A DNA stretch of 46,177 nt from Lachnospiraceae bacterium (lineage in GTDB: Bacteria; Bacillota; Clostridia; Lachnospirales; Lachnospiraceae), in NCBI GenBank assembly GCA_024699325.1, contig JAILPS010000022.1, forward strand, positions 1 to 46,177. The letters are read 5' to 3'. The notes below the pieces were generated by a model. The model had not been told where the DNA came from and searched no databases. It saw nothing but the letters and a program-made list of their open reading frames with translations. Positions 8,421 through 15,746 of this stretch are shown in pieces. Position 1 is the stretch's first letter. The number at the start of each line of letters is the position of its first letter. The position numbers and the translations under genes were made by a program.

Positions 8421-9992
8421 ATGGCTAATGTATCTATTCCTAAGATCCTGTTCGCGATAATCTATTTTGCAATCCCGATTGTTTGCTGGACAGTGCCTGA
8501 AGTTAATCAGTTCATTCCTGAGAGCTGGATGATTGCCTGCGTAGTTGCAGGTGTTTTCCTTATCGGTCTCGCATTTCTCATGAAGAATGCAAACACAGCA
8601 TTTAAGGTGCTGGCCGTTCTGGTTATCATCGCATCACTTGCCCTTGCAGGAGTGAAGGTATATCCTGTTGTGCTTGAGCATTTCGAGCTGGTTGATAAAC
8701 ACTACGCCGCAGAGGCCGGAGAGTATTATTCTGCAACACAGACTCTCTTCCAGACCAAGCAGAGCGTTGTTCTCACAGATATTGTGAATGGTCTGCCTGA
8801 CGCTGCCACATATGCATGGCTCGGCGTTGGTGTTTTAATCGTGCTCTACGGTATCTACAGCATGAAGGAGGTTGTGGCTTATGCTATGATCCCTTCTAAC
8901 AAGTCAAGCAAGTTTAACGCTAACGAGGAGATTCCTGATCATGTCGATTCAGCTAACTCTAACAGACCTACAGCTGAGCAGAGAGCAGCCGCTCTTGCCA
9001 GAATGAAGCAGAACCCTTCTACGCCTGCGCCTGATCTCGACGACGCAATCGCTGATTTTGTGAAGGACAACAGACAGCCTGAGAGAGTTGAGAAGCCTGC
9101 AGAGGAGCCTGTTATCAAGGTAAATGCTGAGAGAATTCAGCCAGGTTCAACATCAACATCAACTGTTCAGGGCGAAGACAGAAGACACAGAGAGCCTGCC
9201 CTCACACATGACGGCAGAGTTAATATTAAGCTCGATATGGGCGAGGACTATGTTCCGAAGGTAACTGTGGAGAAGGAGAACGTGTTCACCTCAGACGATC
9301 AGATGCCCGGATATCAGCAGGATCCTTCAGCTGCACCTAAGTTTAAGACAGAGGAGCCTGAGGCTAAGCCTGAGCCTGTAATCATTGATATGGAGGAGCC
9401 TGAGGAGGCACCTGCAGTGGACAACTCTAATCCATTTGCACAGATGAATGATCCATTCAGCTCACCATATAAGCACACAACTAACCCTAACACTGCCAAG
9501 GCAGCTCCTACTAAGAAGGTGGACGATTCCAATCCATTTGCACAGATGAATCCATTCGAGAAGAGCGCTGCTGCTCCTAAGCCTGCACCAGCTCCGGCAC
9601 CTGCTAAGGTTGTGCTCACACCAGAGCCAGAGCCAGCACCTGCTCCAGCTCCAGCACCTAAGGCAGTCACACCAGCACCTGCTCCAGCTCCTAAGGCTGA
9701 GCCGGCTCCGGCACCTGCACCTAAGGTTGTTGTTACGCCAGAGCCTGTCAAGGAGGCACCTAATGCTGAGACAGCCAAGCCTGTCAACTTCGTACTTCCT
9801 GAGGAGCCGAAGGAGACTCCTAAGCCTGTTATGGGCAAGAGCCGCATGTCAGCAGAGAATAAGGCCCGCATCCGCGAGTTAAATGCTCAGGTGGCAGAGC
9901 TCAAGACACTGTACAACCAGGGTATGCTCACACAGGAGGAGTATGTTGCACAGAGAACAGAGCTTCTCCAGCAGATGTACAGCCAGTCATAA
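8421..9992 (+). CDS. Membrane protein with long Pro/Ala linker and C-terminal SHOCT-like domain
   Basis: The 523-aa product starts at ATG 8421, preceded by AAGGAG; the open frame runs 8 codons further upstream without support. Three hydrophobic segments are visible, near residues 5-25, 32-52 and 60-80, and another near 135-155. A long hydrophilic region follows, containing two copies of SNPFAQMN and a run of PAPAP/APKAV repeats (about residues 385-445). The last ~45 residues (MSAENKARIRELNAQVAEL to the end) resemble the short SHOCT oligomerisation domain, with the QGMLTQEEYVAQRTELL pattern. It may be a membrane-tethered scaffold; the function is unknown. The gene ends in a strong terminator. 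Confidence 0.7.
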   Translation: MANVSIPKILFAIIYFAIPIVCWTVPEVNQFIPESWMIACVVAGVFLIGLAFLMKNANTAFKVLAVLVIIASLALAGVKVYPVVLEHFELVDKHYAAEAGEYYSATQTLFQTKQSVVLTDIVNGLPDAATYAWLGVGVLIVLYGIYSMKEVVAYAMIPSNKSSKFNANEEIPDHVDSANSNRPTAEQRAAALARMKQNPSTPAPDLDDAIADFVKDNRQPERVEKPAEEPVIKVNAERIQPGSTSTSTVQGEDRRHREPALTHDGRVNIKLDMGEDYVPKVTVEKENVFTSDDQMPGYQQDPSAAPKFKTEEPEAKPEPVIIDMEEPEEAPAVDNSNPFAQMNDPFSSPYKHTTNPNTAKAAPTKKVDDSNPFAQMNPFEKSAAAPKPAPAPAPAKVVLTPEPEPAPAPAPAPKAVTPAPAPAPKAEPAPAPAPKVVVTPEPVKEAPNAETAKPVNFVLPEEPKETPKPVMGKSRMSAENKARIRELNAQVAELKTLYNQGMLTQEEYVAQRTELLQQMYSQS

Positions 9993-10003
9993 TCAGAATT
10001 TAC

Positions 10004-10045
10004 ATGGCTCCTGGCAGGGTAACCCTGCGGGAGCCATTTTTTGGA
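10004..10045 (+). terminator. Terminator after the SHOCT-domain gene
   Basis: ATGGCTCC pairs with GGAGCCAT around an inner hairpin CAGGG-TAA-CCCTG, and is followed by TTTTTT. The T run abuts the GGAGG of the next small gene, so the two genes are separated by this signal. Confidence 0.88.
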
Positions 10046-10052
10046 GGTTTTT

Positions 10053-10280
10053 ATGAGAACTGAGAGATTTCATATGGAGAGAGATGTGCTAAATGTTGGC
10101 GACGAGGTCGACATCATCGAGGGCGTGCTGCCCATGGCATATTACTACACGATCGTTCCGGCACTTGCCATGAGCGGCAATTACACCACCAGAGAGCGCA
10201 TCCAGTCGCGCCACGGCAAGGTTGTCCGCAAGGAGGAACACAACAGCACATTTTATATTTTTGCCGAGTTTGAAAACTAA
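10053..10280 (+). CDS. Small uncharacterised protein (75 aa)
   Basis: The start was placed at ATG 10053 because GGAGG lies 7 nt upstream, directly after the preceding terminator. The 75-aa product begins MRTERFHMERDVLNVGDEV and has no signal peptide or strong membrane segment; the middle (MAYYYTIVPALAMSG) is moderately hydrophobic. The RTER...RHGKVVRKEE regions are charged. No family is recognised. It has no promoter of its own that I can see, so it may depend on readthrough of the terminator just before it, or it may be a small conserved protein of the lineage. A good ribosome site and a native codon style argue that it is real. Confidence 0.6.
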   Translation: MRTERFHMERDVLNVGDEVDIIEGVLPMAYYYTIVPALAMSGNYTTRERIQSRHGKVVRKEEHNSTFYIFAEFEN

Positions 10281-10302
10281 TAAATTTTTTTGAAAAAAGT
10301 CC

Positions 10303-10331
10303 TTGACAATCGTCACACTTAAGGCTATAAT
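10303..10331 (+). promoter_or_regulatory. Promoter of tRNA-Leu(AAG)
   Basis: TTGACA (10303-10308) and TATAAT (10326-10331) have a 17-bp spacer. The AT-rich block TTTTTTTGAAAAAAGT lies just upstream and closely resembles the block in front of the rRNA promoter at 45982. Confidence 0.87.
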
Positions 10332-10345
10332 CCGTTTTGTTGCTT

Positions 10346-10430
10346 GCGGATGTGGCGGAATTGGTATACGCGCAAGACTAAGGATCTTGTGAGCATTGCG
10401 CTCGTGTGGGTTCAAGTCCCGTCATCCGCA
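10346..10430 (+). tRNA. tRNA-Leu (anticodon AAG)
   Basis: An 85-nt cloverleaf with acceptor stem GCGGATG/CATCCGC and anticodon stem CAAGA/TCTTG around loop CTAAGGA gives anticodon AAG (10380-10382). The long variable arm is identical to that of the CAG tRNA upstream. The T stem has two adjacent wobble pairs (GTGGG/CCCGT). CCA is not encoded. A34 would need deamination to inosine to read CUC as well as CUU. Confidence 0.95.
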
Positions 10431-10433
10431 CAC

Positions 10434-10465
10434 AGTGGTTTCTCGTATGAGAAACCACTTTTTTT
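10434..10465 (+). terminator. Terminator of tRNA-Leu(AAG)
   Basis: An 11-bp perfect stem (AGTGGTTTCTC/GAGAAACCACT) with loop GTAT runs into TTTTTTT. Confidence 0.93.
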
Positions 10466-10520
10466 GTCTCAGCGGGGTCTTAAACTATATTAACGATTCC
10501 TTAATGTGAACCTGTTAGGC

Positions 10521-10549
10521 TTGAAAACAAAAAAATAGCGTGATATAAT
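10521..10549 (+). promoter_or_regulatory. Promoter of the lipoprotein gene
   Basis: TTGAAA (10521-10526) and TATAAT (10544-10549) have a 17-bp spacer, about 70 bp before the ATG at 10618. Confidence 0.75.
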
Positions 10550-10617
10550 CGCCTCGTTTTCACGGCAAAGATGCCGGGGTGTTGATTTGTTTGTTTTTTA
10601 TTTCGAAGGGAGAAGTT

Positions 10618-12150
10618 ATGATTAAATTCAAGAAAACACTGGGAATTGCACTTGCAGCAAGCATGGTTGCTTCCATGTCTGTAGGATGCACTAATACGAA
10701 GGATACGAAGGAGACAACGACGGCTGAGGAGGCTAAGACAACTGAGACCGAGGCAGAGACTACTAAGGCTGAGAAGGAAAATGATGCTGCCGAAGCCGGC
10801 AAGACAACTGAGGCTGAGAGCACAGAGGCTGAGACAACTGAGGAGGAGACAACGAAGGCTCCTTCTGGTAACGGGGGCGAGCTGGTATTTGACGGCTACA
10901 CACCTGAGGTTGAGGGCGCTATGGAGTTGCTTGCCCAGATTGAGGAGCTTAAGTCTTACTACGCAACTACAGAGCTCACATTTGATGTAAACAACAGCTA
11001 CGATGATTATGAGGAGAGCTACAGCGGAGCATTCACAGCTGACAGCGCGTTAAATGCTGACGGCGAGAGTTCAGTATCTCTGTCAGGCAACGTTTCGGCT
11101 GACGGCATAACAATCGAGGGACAGTTCTTAAATGCTTCATATGTTGACGGCGTTTCTTACCTTGATATCAGAGACGCATACAATATAGCTGAGAAGCTCA
11201 TCACAGAGGAGTACATGGAGCAGATGGCTACAGGCTTAGGCACAGACCTGGATTCACTTAAGAAGCTTCTGTTTATCAGCGTTCCTGTTGAGGGCACAGA
11301 TTTGGCTATGCCTGCAGAGGCTAAGGATGCATATGAGAAGCTCTCAGGCATGGTTTCGAACGATGTGGCGCTTGCAGTTTCAGCAGGTGACTTCCTCACA
11401 GAGGATGACGGCATCTACAGCATGGTTATCAACAACGACAACTTCGGAGAGTTCTTATATGACCTCTTAAGCGCGCTTGACACAAACATTGATGAGATTT
11501 ATGACACATATGTAGAGTACATGGAGGCAGTAAACCTTCCTGAGATGCTCAACAAGTTATCAACCAACTATATCGACGAGCTTATAGGATATGTTGAGAA
11601 GATTACAGGTCAGACTGTGACAGATGAGCAGAAGGCTGAGTTTGAAGCTGAGTTCAAGGAGGAGATCGAGACATACGTAGAAGAGTATGAGGAGATGATC
11701 CAGAACATGAAGGATAGCAAGGCTGACTTCATGAGCGAGTGGGATGATCTTATCGCTGAAATGAGAGCCGAGGGCTACGAGGGTGTCAAGGAGGGCTTAG
11801 AGGAATCTGGCCTCACTATTGATGCAACTGTAAATGTGGGCGAGAAGAATGGCAGCTACGTTCTCTCAGGTGATATTAAGGTTGATGAGAATACAGATTA
11901 CTACAAGATGTCTACAGCATTTACAGTTAAGTCTGTAGTCGAGCCTGAGGATGATATTACAATCACTGCACCACAGGGTGCTACTCCTTTCGAGGAGGCT
12001 CTTGATGTGGTTGCTGACGTCTACAAGGCATATTACGAGCAGATGAACAGCTATGTTGAGAGAAGCAGAGAGGCTCAGGCAGAGCAGGAGTCACTTGATG
12101 CACAGATACAGGCAGAGCTTGAATCAGCTCAGCAGGATGCAAACAACTAG
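10618..12150 (+). CDS. Large extracytoplasmic lipoprotein of unknown function
   Basis: The 510-aa product starts at ATG 10618 behind a GGGAGAAG ribosome site; the open frame extends 13 codons upstream, but those codons have no ribosome site. The N-terminus MIKFKKTLGIALAASM is a signal peptide ending in the lipobox SVGC, with lipid attachment at Cys24. A Thr/Glu/Ala-rich spacer (about residues 25-85) carries the mature domain away from the membrane. The rest alternates beta-rich stretches with acidic helices and has no catalytic motif I know. It could be a lipid- or ligand-binding lipoprotein, but that is a guess. It has its own promoter and terminator. Confidence 0.75.
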   Translation: MIKFKKTLGIALAASMVASMSVGCTNTKDTKETTTAEEAKTTETEAETTKAEKENDAAEAGKTTEAESTEAETTEEETTKAPSGNGGELVFDGYTPEVEGAMELLAQIEELKSYYATTELTFDVNNSYDDYEESYSGAFTADSALNADGESSVSLSGNVSADGITIEGQFLNASYVDGVSYLDIRDAYNIAEKLITEEYMEQMATGLGTDLDSLKKLLFISVPVEGTDLAMPAEAKDAYEKLSGMVSNDVALAVSAGDFLTEDDGIYSMVINNDNFGEFLYDLLSALDTNIDEIYDTYVEYMEAVNLPEMLNKLSTNYIDELIGYVEKITGQTVTDEQKAEFEAEFKEEIETYVEEYEEMIQNMKDSKADFMSEWDDLIAEMRAEGYEGVKEGLEESGLTIDATVNVGEKNGSYVLSGDIKVDENTDYYKMSTAFTVKSVVEPEDDITITAPQGATPFEEALDVVADVYKAYYEQMNSYVERSREAQAEQESLDAQIQAELESAQQDANN

Positions 12151-12159
12151 TATTTTACA

Positions 12160-12189
12160 GAGGGCGTGCATGGCACGCCTTCTTTTTTT
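12160..12189 (+). terminator. Terminator of the lipoprotein gene
   Basis: The 10-bp stem GAGGGCGTGC/GCACGCCTTC with a 3-nt loop is followed by TTTTTTT. Confidence 0.9.
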
Positions 12190-12210
12190 GCCTTATTCTG
12201 CTTATTTCCT

Positions 12211-12240
12211 TGTAAAATGTGGGAAACATGTGTAAAATGT
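12211..12240. repeat. Two exact decamers 20 bp apart upstream of a glycosyltransferase gene
   Basis: TGTAAAATGT occurs at 12211-12220 and again at 12231-12240, in the short gap before the gene at 12270. The 20-bp period is close to two helical turns, so this could be an activator or repressor site, or simply part of an AT-rich promoter. Confidence 0.5.
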
Positions 12241-12269
12241 AAGTATTATATATAAAGGTTGGGGTATAT

Positions 12270-13952
12270 ATGGACATCAAGGGAAAAGTTGAAAAATTTA
12301 CAAATATTGTGGAGGATAAGGGAGCTGCTTATCTGGCGAGAAGGACAGTATTTCAGGCGGGAATGAAGCTTAACGGCTCCAGGATTGTCAGCTACGAGGA
12401 GTTTAAGGAGCTGTGTGCTCCCGTGAAGAAGGAGATTGTGGCGCAGCGCGAGGAGTACAGAGAACTCCAGGAGGACGGCCCGAAGGTGCTGGTGATGCTG
12501 TGCACGGACGGCTCCGATGCGGATATCGAGAGCACGAAGGCATCCCTTAAGGCGCAGACCTACAGGCCCTGCAAGGTGTTGATAGGAAGCAGAGACCACA
12601 TAAGGACGCACGTGGAGAACTTCCTGGGGGACAACGGCGGCGATGTCTGGGTGCTGATACTGAGGGCAGGAGACGTGCTGCCACCTGACTATATCTACAG
12701 ACTCCTTAAGTGCGCTGAGGATGAGCCTGAGAACGCTCTGTGGTACACGGATCACGTGGTCATGGAGGGCGGCGAGGCTCGCACACACTTTAAGCCTGAC
12801 TTTAACGAGGAGCAGTTGTGCGCATACAACTATATAGGCGAGGTGTTCATGGTCAGGGCCGACGCCCTTCTTCTCATGGAGAATACTGACGCCTACGCAT
12901 GCCTCTTAGAGGCCGTGGCTGACCTGGGTATCGGCCACTGCTCTGACGTGTGGTATGAGACAACTGTCACAGAGCGCGAGAGCGATGCGTCTGTGGACGA
13001 GCTTATCAAAAACATTTTTACAGGCATGTGTAAGGAGGAGACAGATATAAGCGTTGCCACTGGTGACGGCGTCAGAAATGTATCCCTGAGCCTGAATGTG
13101 GCGCCCCTTGTGGACGTGCTCATTCCAAATATGGACCACGCGGAGGATCTTGATAAGTGCCTCAGGTCGCTTGAAAAACAGAGCGTGGCCGGAAGACTCC
13201 ATGTAATCATAATAGAGAACAACAGTAAGCTTGAGGAGACTGAGAGCTACTACGAGAGCCTGGGCGAAGCATTTGACATGGACATAGAGGTTGTCAGATG
13301 GGAGGGCACAGGATTTAACTATGCGGCCCTTAATAACTTCGGCGAGAAGCACGCGAAGGGCGAATACCTCCTGCTTCTAAACAACGACGTGGAGCTTATG
13401 GGCGAGAACGCCGTGGAGAAGCTTTTTGAGTGCATGCTTATAGAGGGCGTGGGCGCCGTCGGGGCGAAGCTCTACTACGAGGATGGAAGCGTGCAGCACG
13501 CGGGCGTTATCGTGGGCATGGGCGGTGTGGCAGGACACGCCTGTGTGGGAGCCAGGGACGGCGGCTATCTAAACAGCGCAAACACCATGAGAAGAGTGAG
13601 CGCTGTGACGGCGGCATGCATGCTGATAGACAGAGCGCTGTATCAGAAGATTGGCGGATTTAACGAGGAATTTGCCGTTGATTTTAACGATGTGGACCTG
13701 TGCTTAAGGATCGTGAGCGAGGGCAGGAAGATTATCTACCAGCCGCAGTGCGAGGGCGTTCACTACGAATCCAAGTCGAGAGGTAAGGAGATGCGAGAGG
13801 GCGAGGCTCTTAGCAGATACAACGCCGACGTGGAGAGGTTCAGGGAGCTGTGGAGCACATTTTTGGCAAAGGGAGATCCCTACTACAGTCCAAACCTGAC
13901 GCTCTCGAGAATGGACTACAGCTGCGGCAATCCATTTCTGCTAAAAAAATAG
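12270..13952 (+). CDS. Two-domain family 2 glycosyltransferase (first domain degenerate, second intact)
   Basis: The 560-aa protein carries two GT-A-like halves. In the first (about residues 72-225) the fold is recognisable from PKVLVMLCTDGSDADIES and KAQTYRPCKVLIG, but the metal motif reads YTDHVV. The second (about residues 275-520) is complete: VDVLIPNMDHAEDL, the LLLLNNDVEL metal site, GVGAVGAKLYYEDGSVQHAGV and the DFNDVDLCLRI acceptor motif. It should transfer a sugar from an activated donor to a growing surface glycan at the inner membrane face. The next genes are a chain-length/tyrosine-kinase fusion and an LCP protein, which supports a polysaccharide role. The donor is not deducible. 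Confidence 0.82.
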   Translation: MDIKGKVEKFTNIVEDKGAAYLARRTVFQAGMKLNGSRIVSYEEFKELCAPVKKEIVAQREEYRELQEDGPKVLVMLCTDGSDADIESTKASLKAQTYRPCKVLIGSRDHIRTHVENFLGDNGGDVWVLILRAGDVLPPDYIYRLLKCAEDEPENALWYTDHVVMEGGEARTHFKPDFNEEQLCAYNYIGEVFMVRADALLLMENTDAYACLLEAVADLGIGHCSDVWYETTVTERESDASVDELIKNIFTGMCKEETDISVATGDGVRNVSLSLNVAPLVDVLIPNMDHAEDLDKCLRSLEKQSVAGRLHVIIIENNSKLEETESYYESLGEAFDMDIEVVRWEGTGFNYAALNNFGEKHAKGEYLLLLNNDVELMGENAVEKLFECMLIEGVGAVGAKLYYEDGSVQHAGVIVGMGGVAGHACVGARDGGYLNSANTMRRVSAVTAACMLIDRALYQKIGGFNEEFAVDFNDVDLCLRIVSEGRKIIYQPQCEGVHYESKSRGKEMREGEALSRYNADVERFRELWSTFLAKGDPYYSPNLTLSRMDYSCGNPFLLKK

Positions 13953-13986
13953 TCTTATAAGGATTAAAAAACTATTAAAATATAGA

Positions 13987-14015
13987 TTGCTTAAACGTTT
14001 TCTTTGTGCTAGAAT
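13987..14015 (+). promoter_or_regulatory. Promoter of the Wzz/BY-kinase gene, with a small dyad in the 5' leader
   Basis: TTGCTT (13987-13992) and TAGAAT (14010-14015) are 17 bp apart. A few bases downstream, ATGTGT-AA-ACACAT (14026-14039) followed by Ts could be an operator or a weak leader hairpin. Confidence 0.55.
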
Positions 14016-14054
14016 ATTTGCGACTATGTGTAAACACATTTTTTGGGAGGAAAC

Positions 14055-15734
14055 ATGGGAGAGAACAATTACACAGAAAAAGCCTCTGTCAGAATGGTAA
14101 AGCAGGAAGAAGAGACCGAAATCGACCTTCTTGAGATCCTGTATGCCATGAGAAAGAACTGGCTGATTATACTCCTGTCCGCGCTTTTGTTTGCCGGAGT
14201 TTTCGGAGTATACAACTACTTCTTTGTGACACAGTTGTACAGCTCAACATCAACCATCTTCATTATCAACACGGACACTGTGATATCTGTCTCAGATCTG
14301 CAGTTAAGTAACCAGATCAGTGGAGACTATCAGCTCATCATCAAGGGCCGTGCGGTTGCCAACAAGGTAATCGAGAACCTCGAGCTCAACATGACATATT
14401 CTCAGCTGCAGAAGCTGATTTCAGTGTCAAACCCGGATGATACGCACGCTATTCAGATAACGGTCAAGACGTCATCTGCGGATGCGGCCGTCGCGATTGT
14501 CAATGAAGTCACGAATGTCAGCATCAACGAGATCCACAACGTTCTCGACACAACAGAGCCGAGCATCATGGATGTGGGCGCTGCTGAGTCAGTTGTTGTG
14601 GTTGACAAGGGACTTAAGAAGTATGTGGCTGTAGGCGCGCTGCTTGGTATTTTCCTTGTAGTTGCAATCCTTGTAATAAAAATTGTCATGGATAACACAA
14701 TCAAGAGCGAGGATGATGTCGAGAAGCATCTCGGTCTTCCTACGCTGTCTAATGTGCCATACCATGAGGTTACGGAGGTATCTCCTAAGGATAAGGAGGA
14801 GACATTTGTCAGGTTGCCTGACAAGAAGTATGTCAGACCTATCATTCAGGAGCTCAACTTCGACACCAACGAGGCTCTCTCAACGCTTCGTACTAACATG
14901 ATTTTAAGCGGATATGACAAGAAGGTATTCATGTTCACATCCGTTATCCCTAACGAGGGTAAGAGCTTCATCACATACCAGCTTGCGAGAAACATCGCTG
15001 AGATGAAGAAGAAGGTTGTATTCCTCGACTGCGATATAAGAAACTCTGTCATGAGAAGAAAACTGGGCTTTAAGAAGAAGGCAACAGGTCTCTCAGAGTA
15101 TCTGTGTGGACAGGCTGAGGCCGCAGATATTGTTTACGGAACAGACCTTGAGTTCTTTGATATGGTATTTACAGGAGCTACAGCTCCTAACCCTACCGAC
15201 CTGTTTGAGGGTGATAGATTTGACAGTCTCGTAGCATCACTTCGTGAGGCCTATGATTACGTGATTATCGATACTGCACCTCTTGGAATGGTAATCGACG
15301 CCGCTGTCATCGCTAAGAAGAGCGACGCTGCAGTCATTATTCTCGAGTCAGGCAAGGATGACTACCGCAACGTTTCACACCTTAAGAAGCAGCTTGAGGT
15401 TACAGATGTAGATATCATCGGTGTTGTTCTCAACAAGGTAAATATCGGTAATAACAACTACGGCTATGGCAGATACGGTAAGTATGGCTATGGCAAGTAT
15501 GGCAAGTACGGTTACGGCTACGGCTATGGCTACGGCCAGAAGAACGCTGAGAAGGCTAAGAGCAGCACATCTGCGAAGCCAGACGCGGACACAGTCAAGA
15601 AGCCAGGCACCAAGACTAAGAGCACAGATGCAGTTAAGAAACCTTCAACAGTGAAGAAGTCTGCAGATACGGTTAAGAAAACCACAGAGTCTGTTAAGAC
15701 AAGTACTTCAGAGAACAACAGCGATAAGCAGTAG
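14055..15734 (+). CDS. Polysaccharide co-polymerase / BY-type tyrosine kinase fusion (Wzz-CpsD)
   Basis: This 559-aa protein fuses a Wzz chain-length domain to a bacterial tyrosine kinase. The Wzz part has TM1 (near residues 36-56), an extracytoplasmic loop and TM2 (near 193-215). The kinase has Walker A as SVIPNEGKSF, Walker A' as VVFLDCDIR and Walker B as YVIIDTAPLG. A tyrosine cluster (YGRYGKYGYGKYGKYGYGYG and more) spans about 470-495. Autophosphorylation of such clusters usually tunes polymer length and export. Here a Lys/Thr/Ser-rich tail of ~65 residues with repeated VKKP/VKKS/VKKT units follows the cluster. The start is ATG 14055, behind GGGAGG. It is probably transcribed with the LCP gene 12 bp downstream. 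Confidence 0.9.
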   Translation: MGENNYTEKASVRMVKQEEETEIDLLEILYAMRKNWLIILLSALLFAGVFGVYNYFFVTQLYSSTSTIFIINTDTVISVSDLQLSNQISGDYQLIIKGRAVANKVIENLELNMTYSQLQKLISVSNPDDTHAIQITVKTSSADAAVAIVNEVTNVSINEIHNVLDTTEPSIMDVGAAESVVVVDKGLKKYVAVGALLGIFLVVAILVIKIVMDNTIKSEDDVEKHLGLPTLSNVPYHEVTEVSPKDKEETFVRLPDKKYVRPIIQELNFDTNEALSTLRTNMILSGYDKKVFMFTSVIPNEGKSFITYQLARNIAEMKKKVVFLDCDIRNSVMRRKLGFKKKATGLSEYLCGQAEAADIVYGTDLEFFDMVFTGATAPNPTDLFEGDRFDSLVASLREAYDYVIIDTAPLGMVIDAAVIAKKSDAAVIILESGKDDYRNVSHLKKQLEVTDVDIIGVVLNKVNIGNNNYGYGRYGKYGYGKYGKYGYGYGYGYGQKNAEKAKSSTSAKPDADTVKKPGTKTKSTDAVKKPSTVKKSADTVKKTTESVKTSTSENNSDKQ

Positions 15735-15746
15735 TGAGGTGAGCCA

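Noticed and set aside
9314-9871. Long minus-strand open frame (185 codons) opposite the Pro/Ala-rich linker
   Set aside because: It is the reverse reading of CCT/GCA/CCA repeats, giving Gly/Ala/Ser low complexity; there is no ribosome site and the plus-strand gene has good support.
13949-13977. Inverted repeat AATAGT...ACTATT after the second glycosyltransferase as a terminator
   Set aside because: Only six base pairs with a long AT-rich loop; too weak to support as a terminator.
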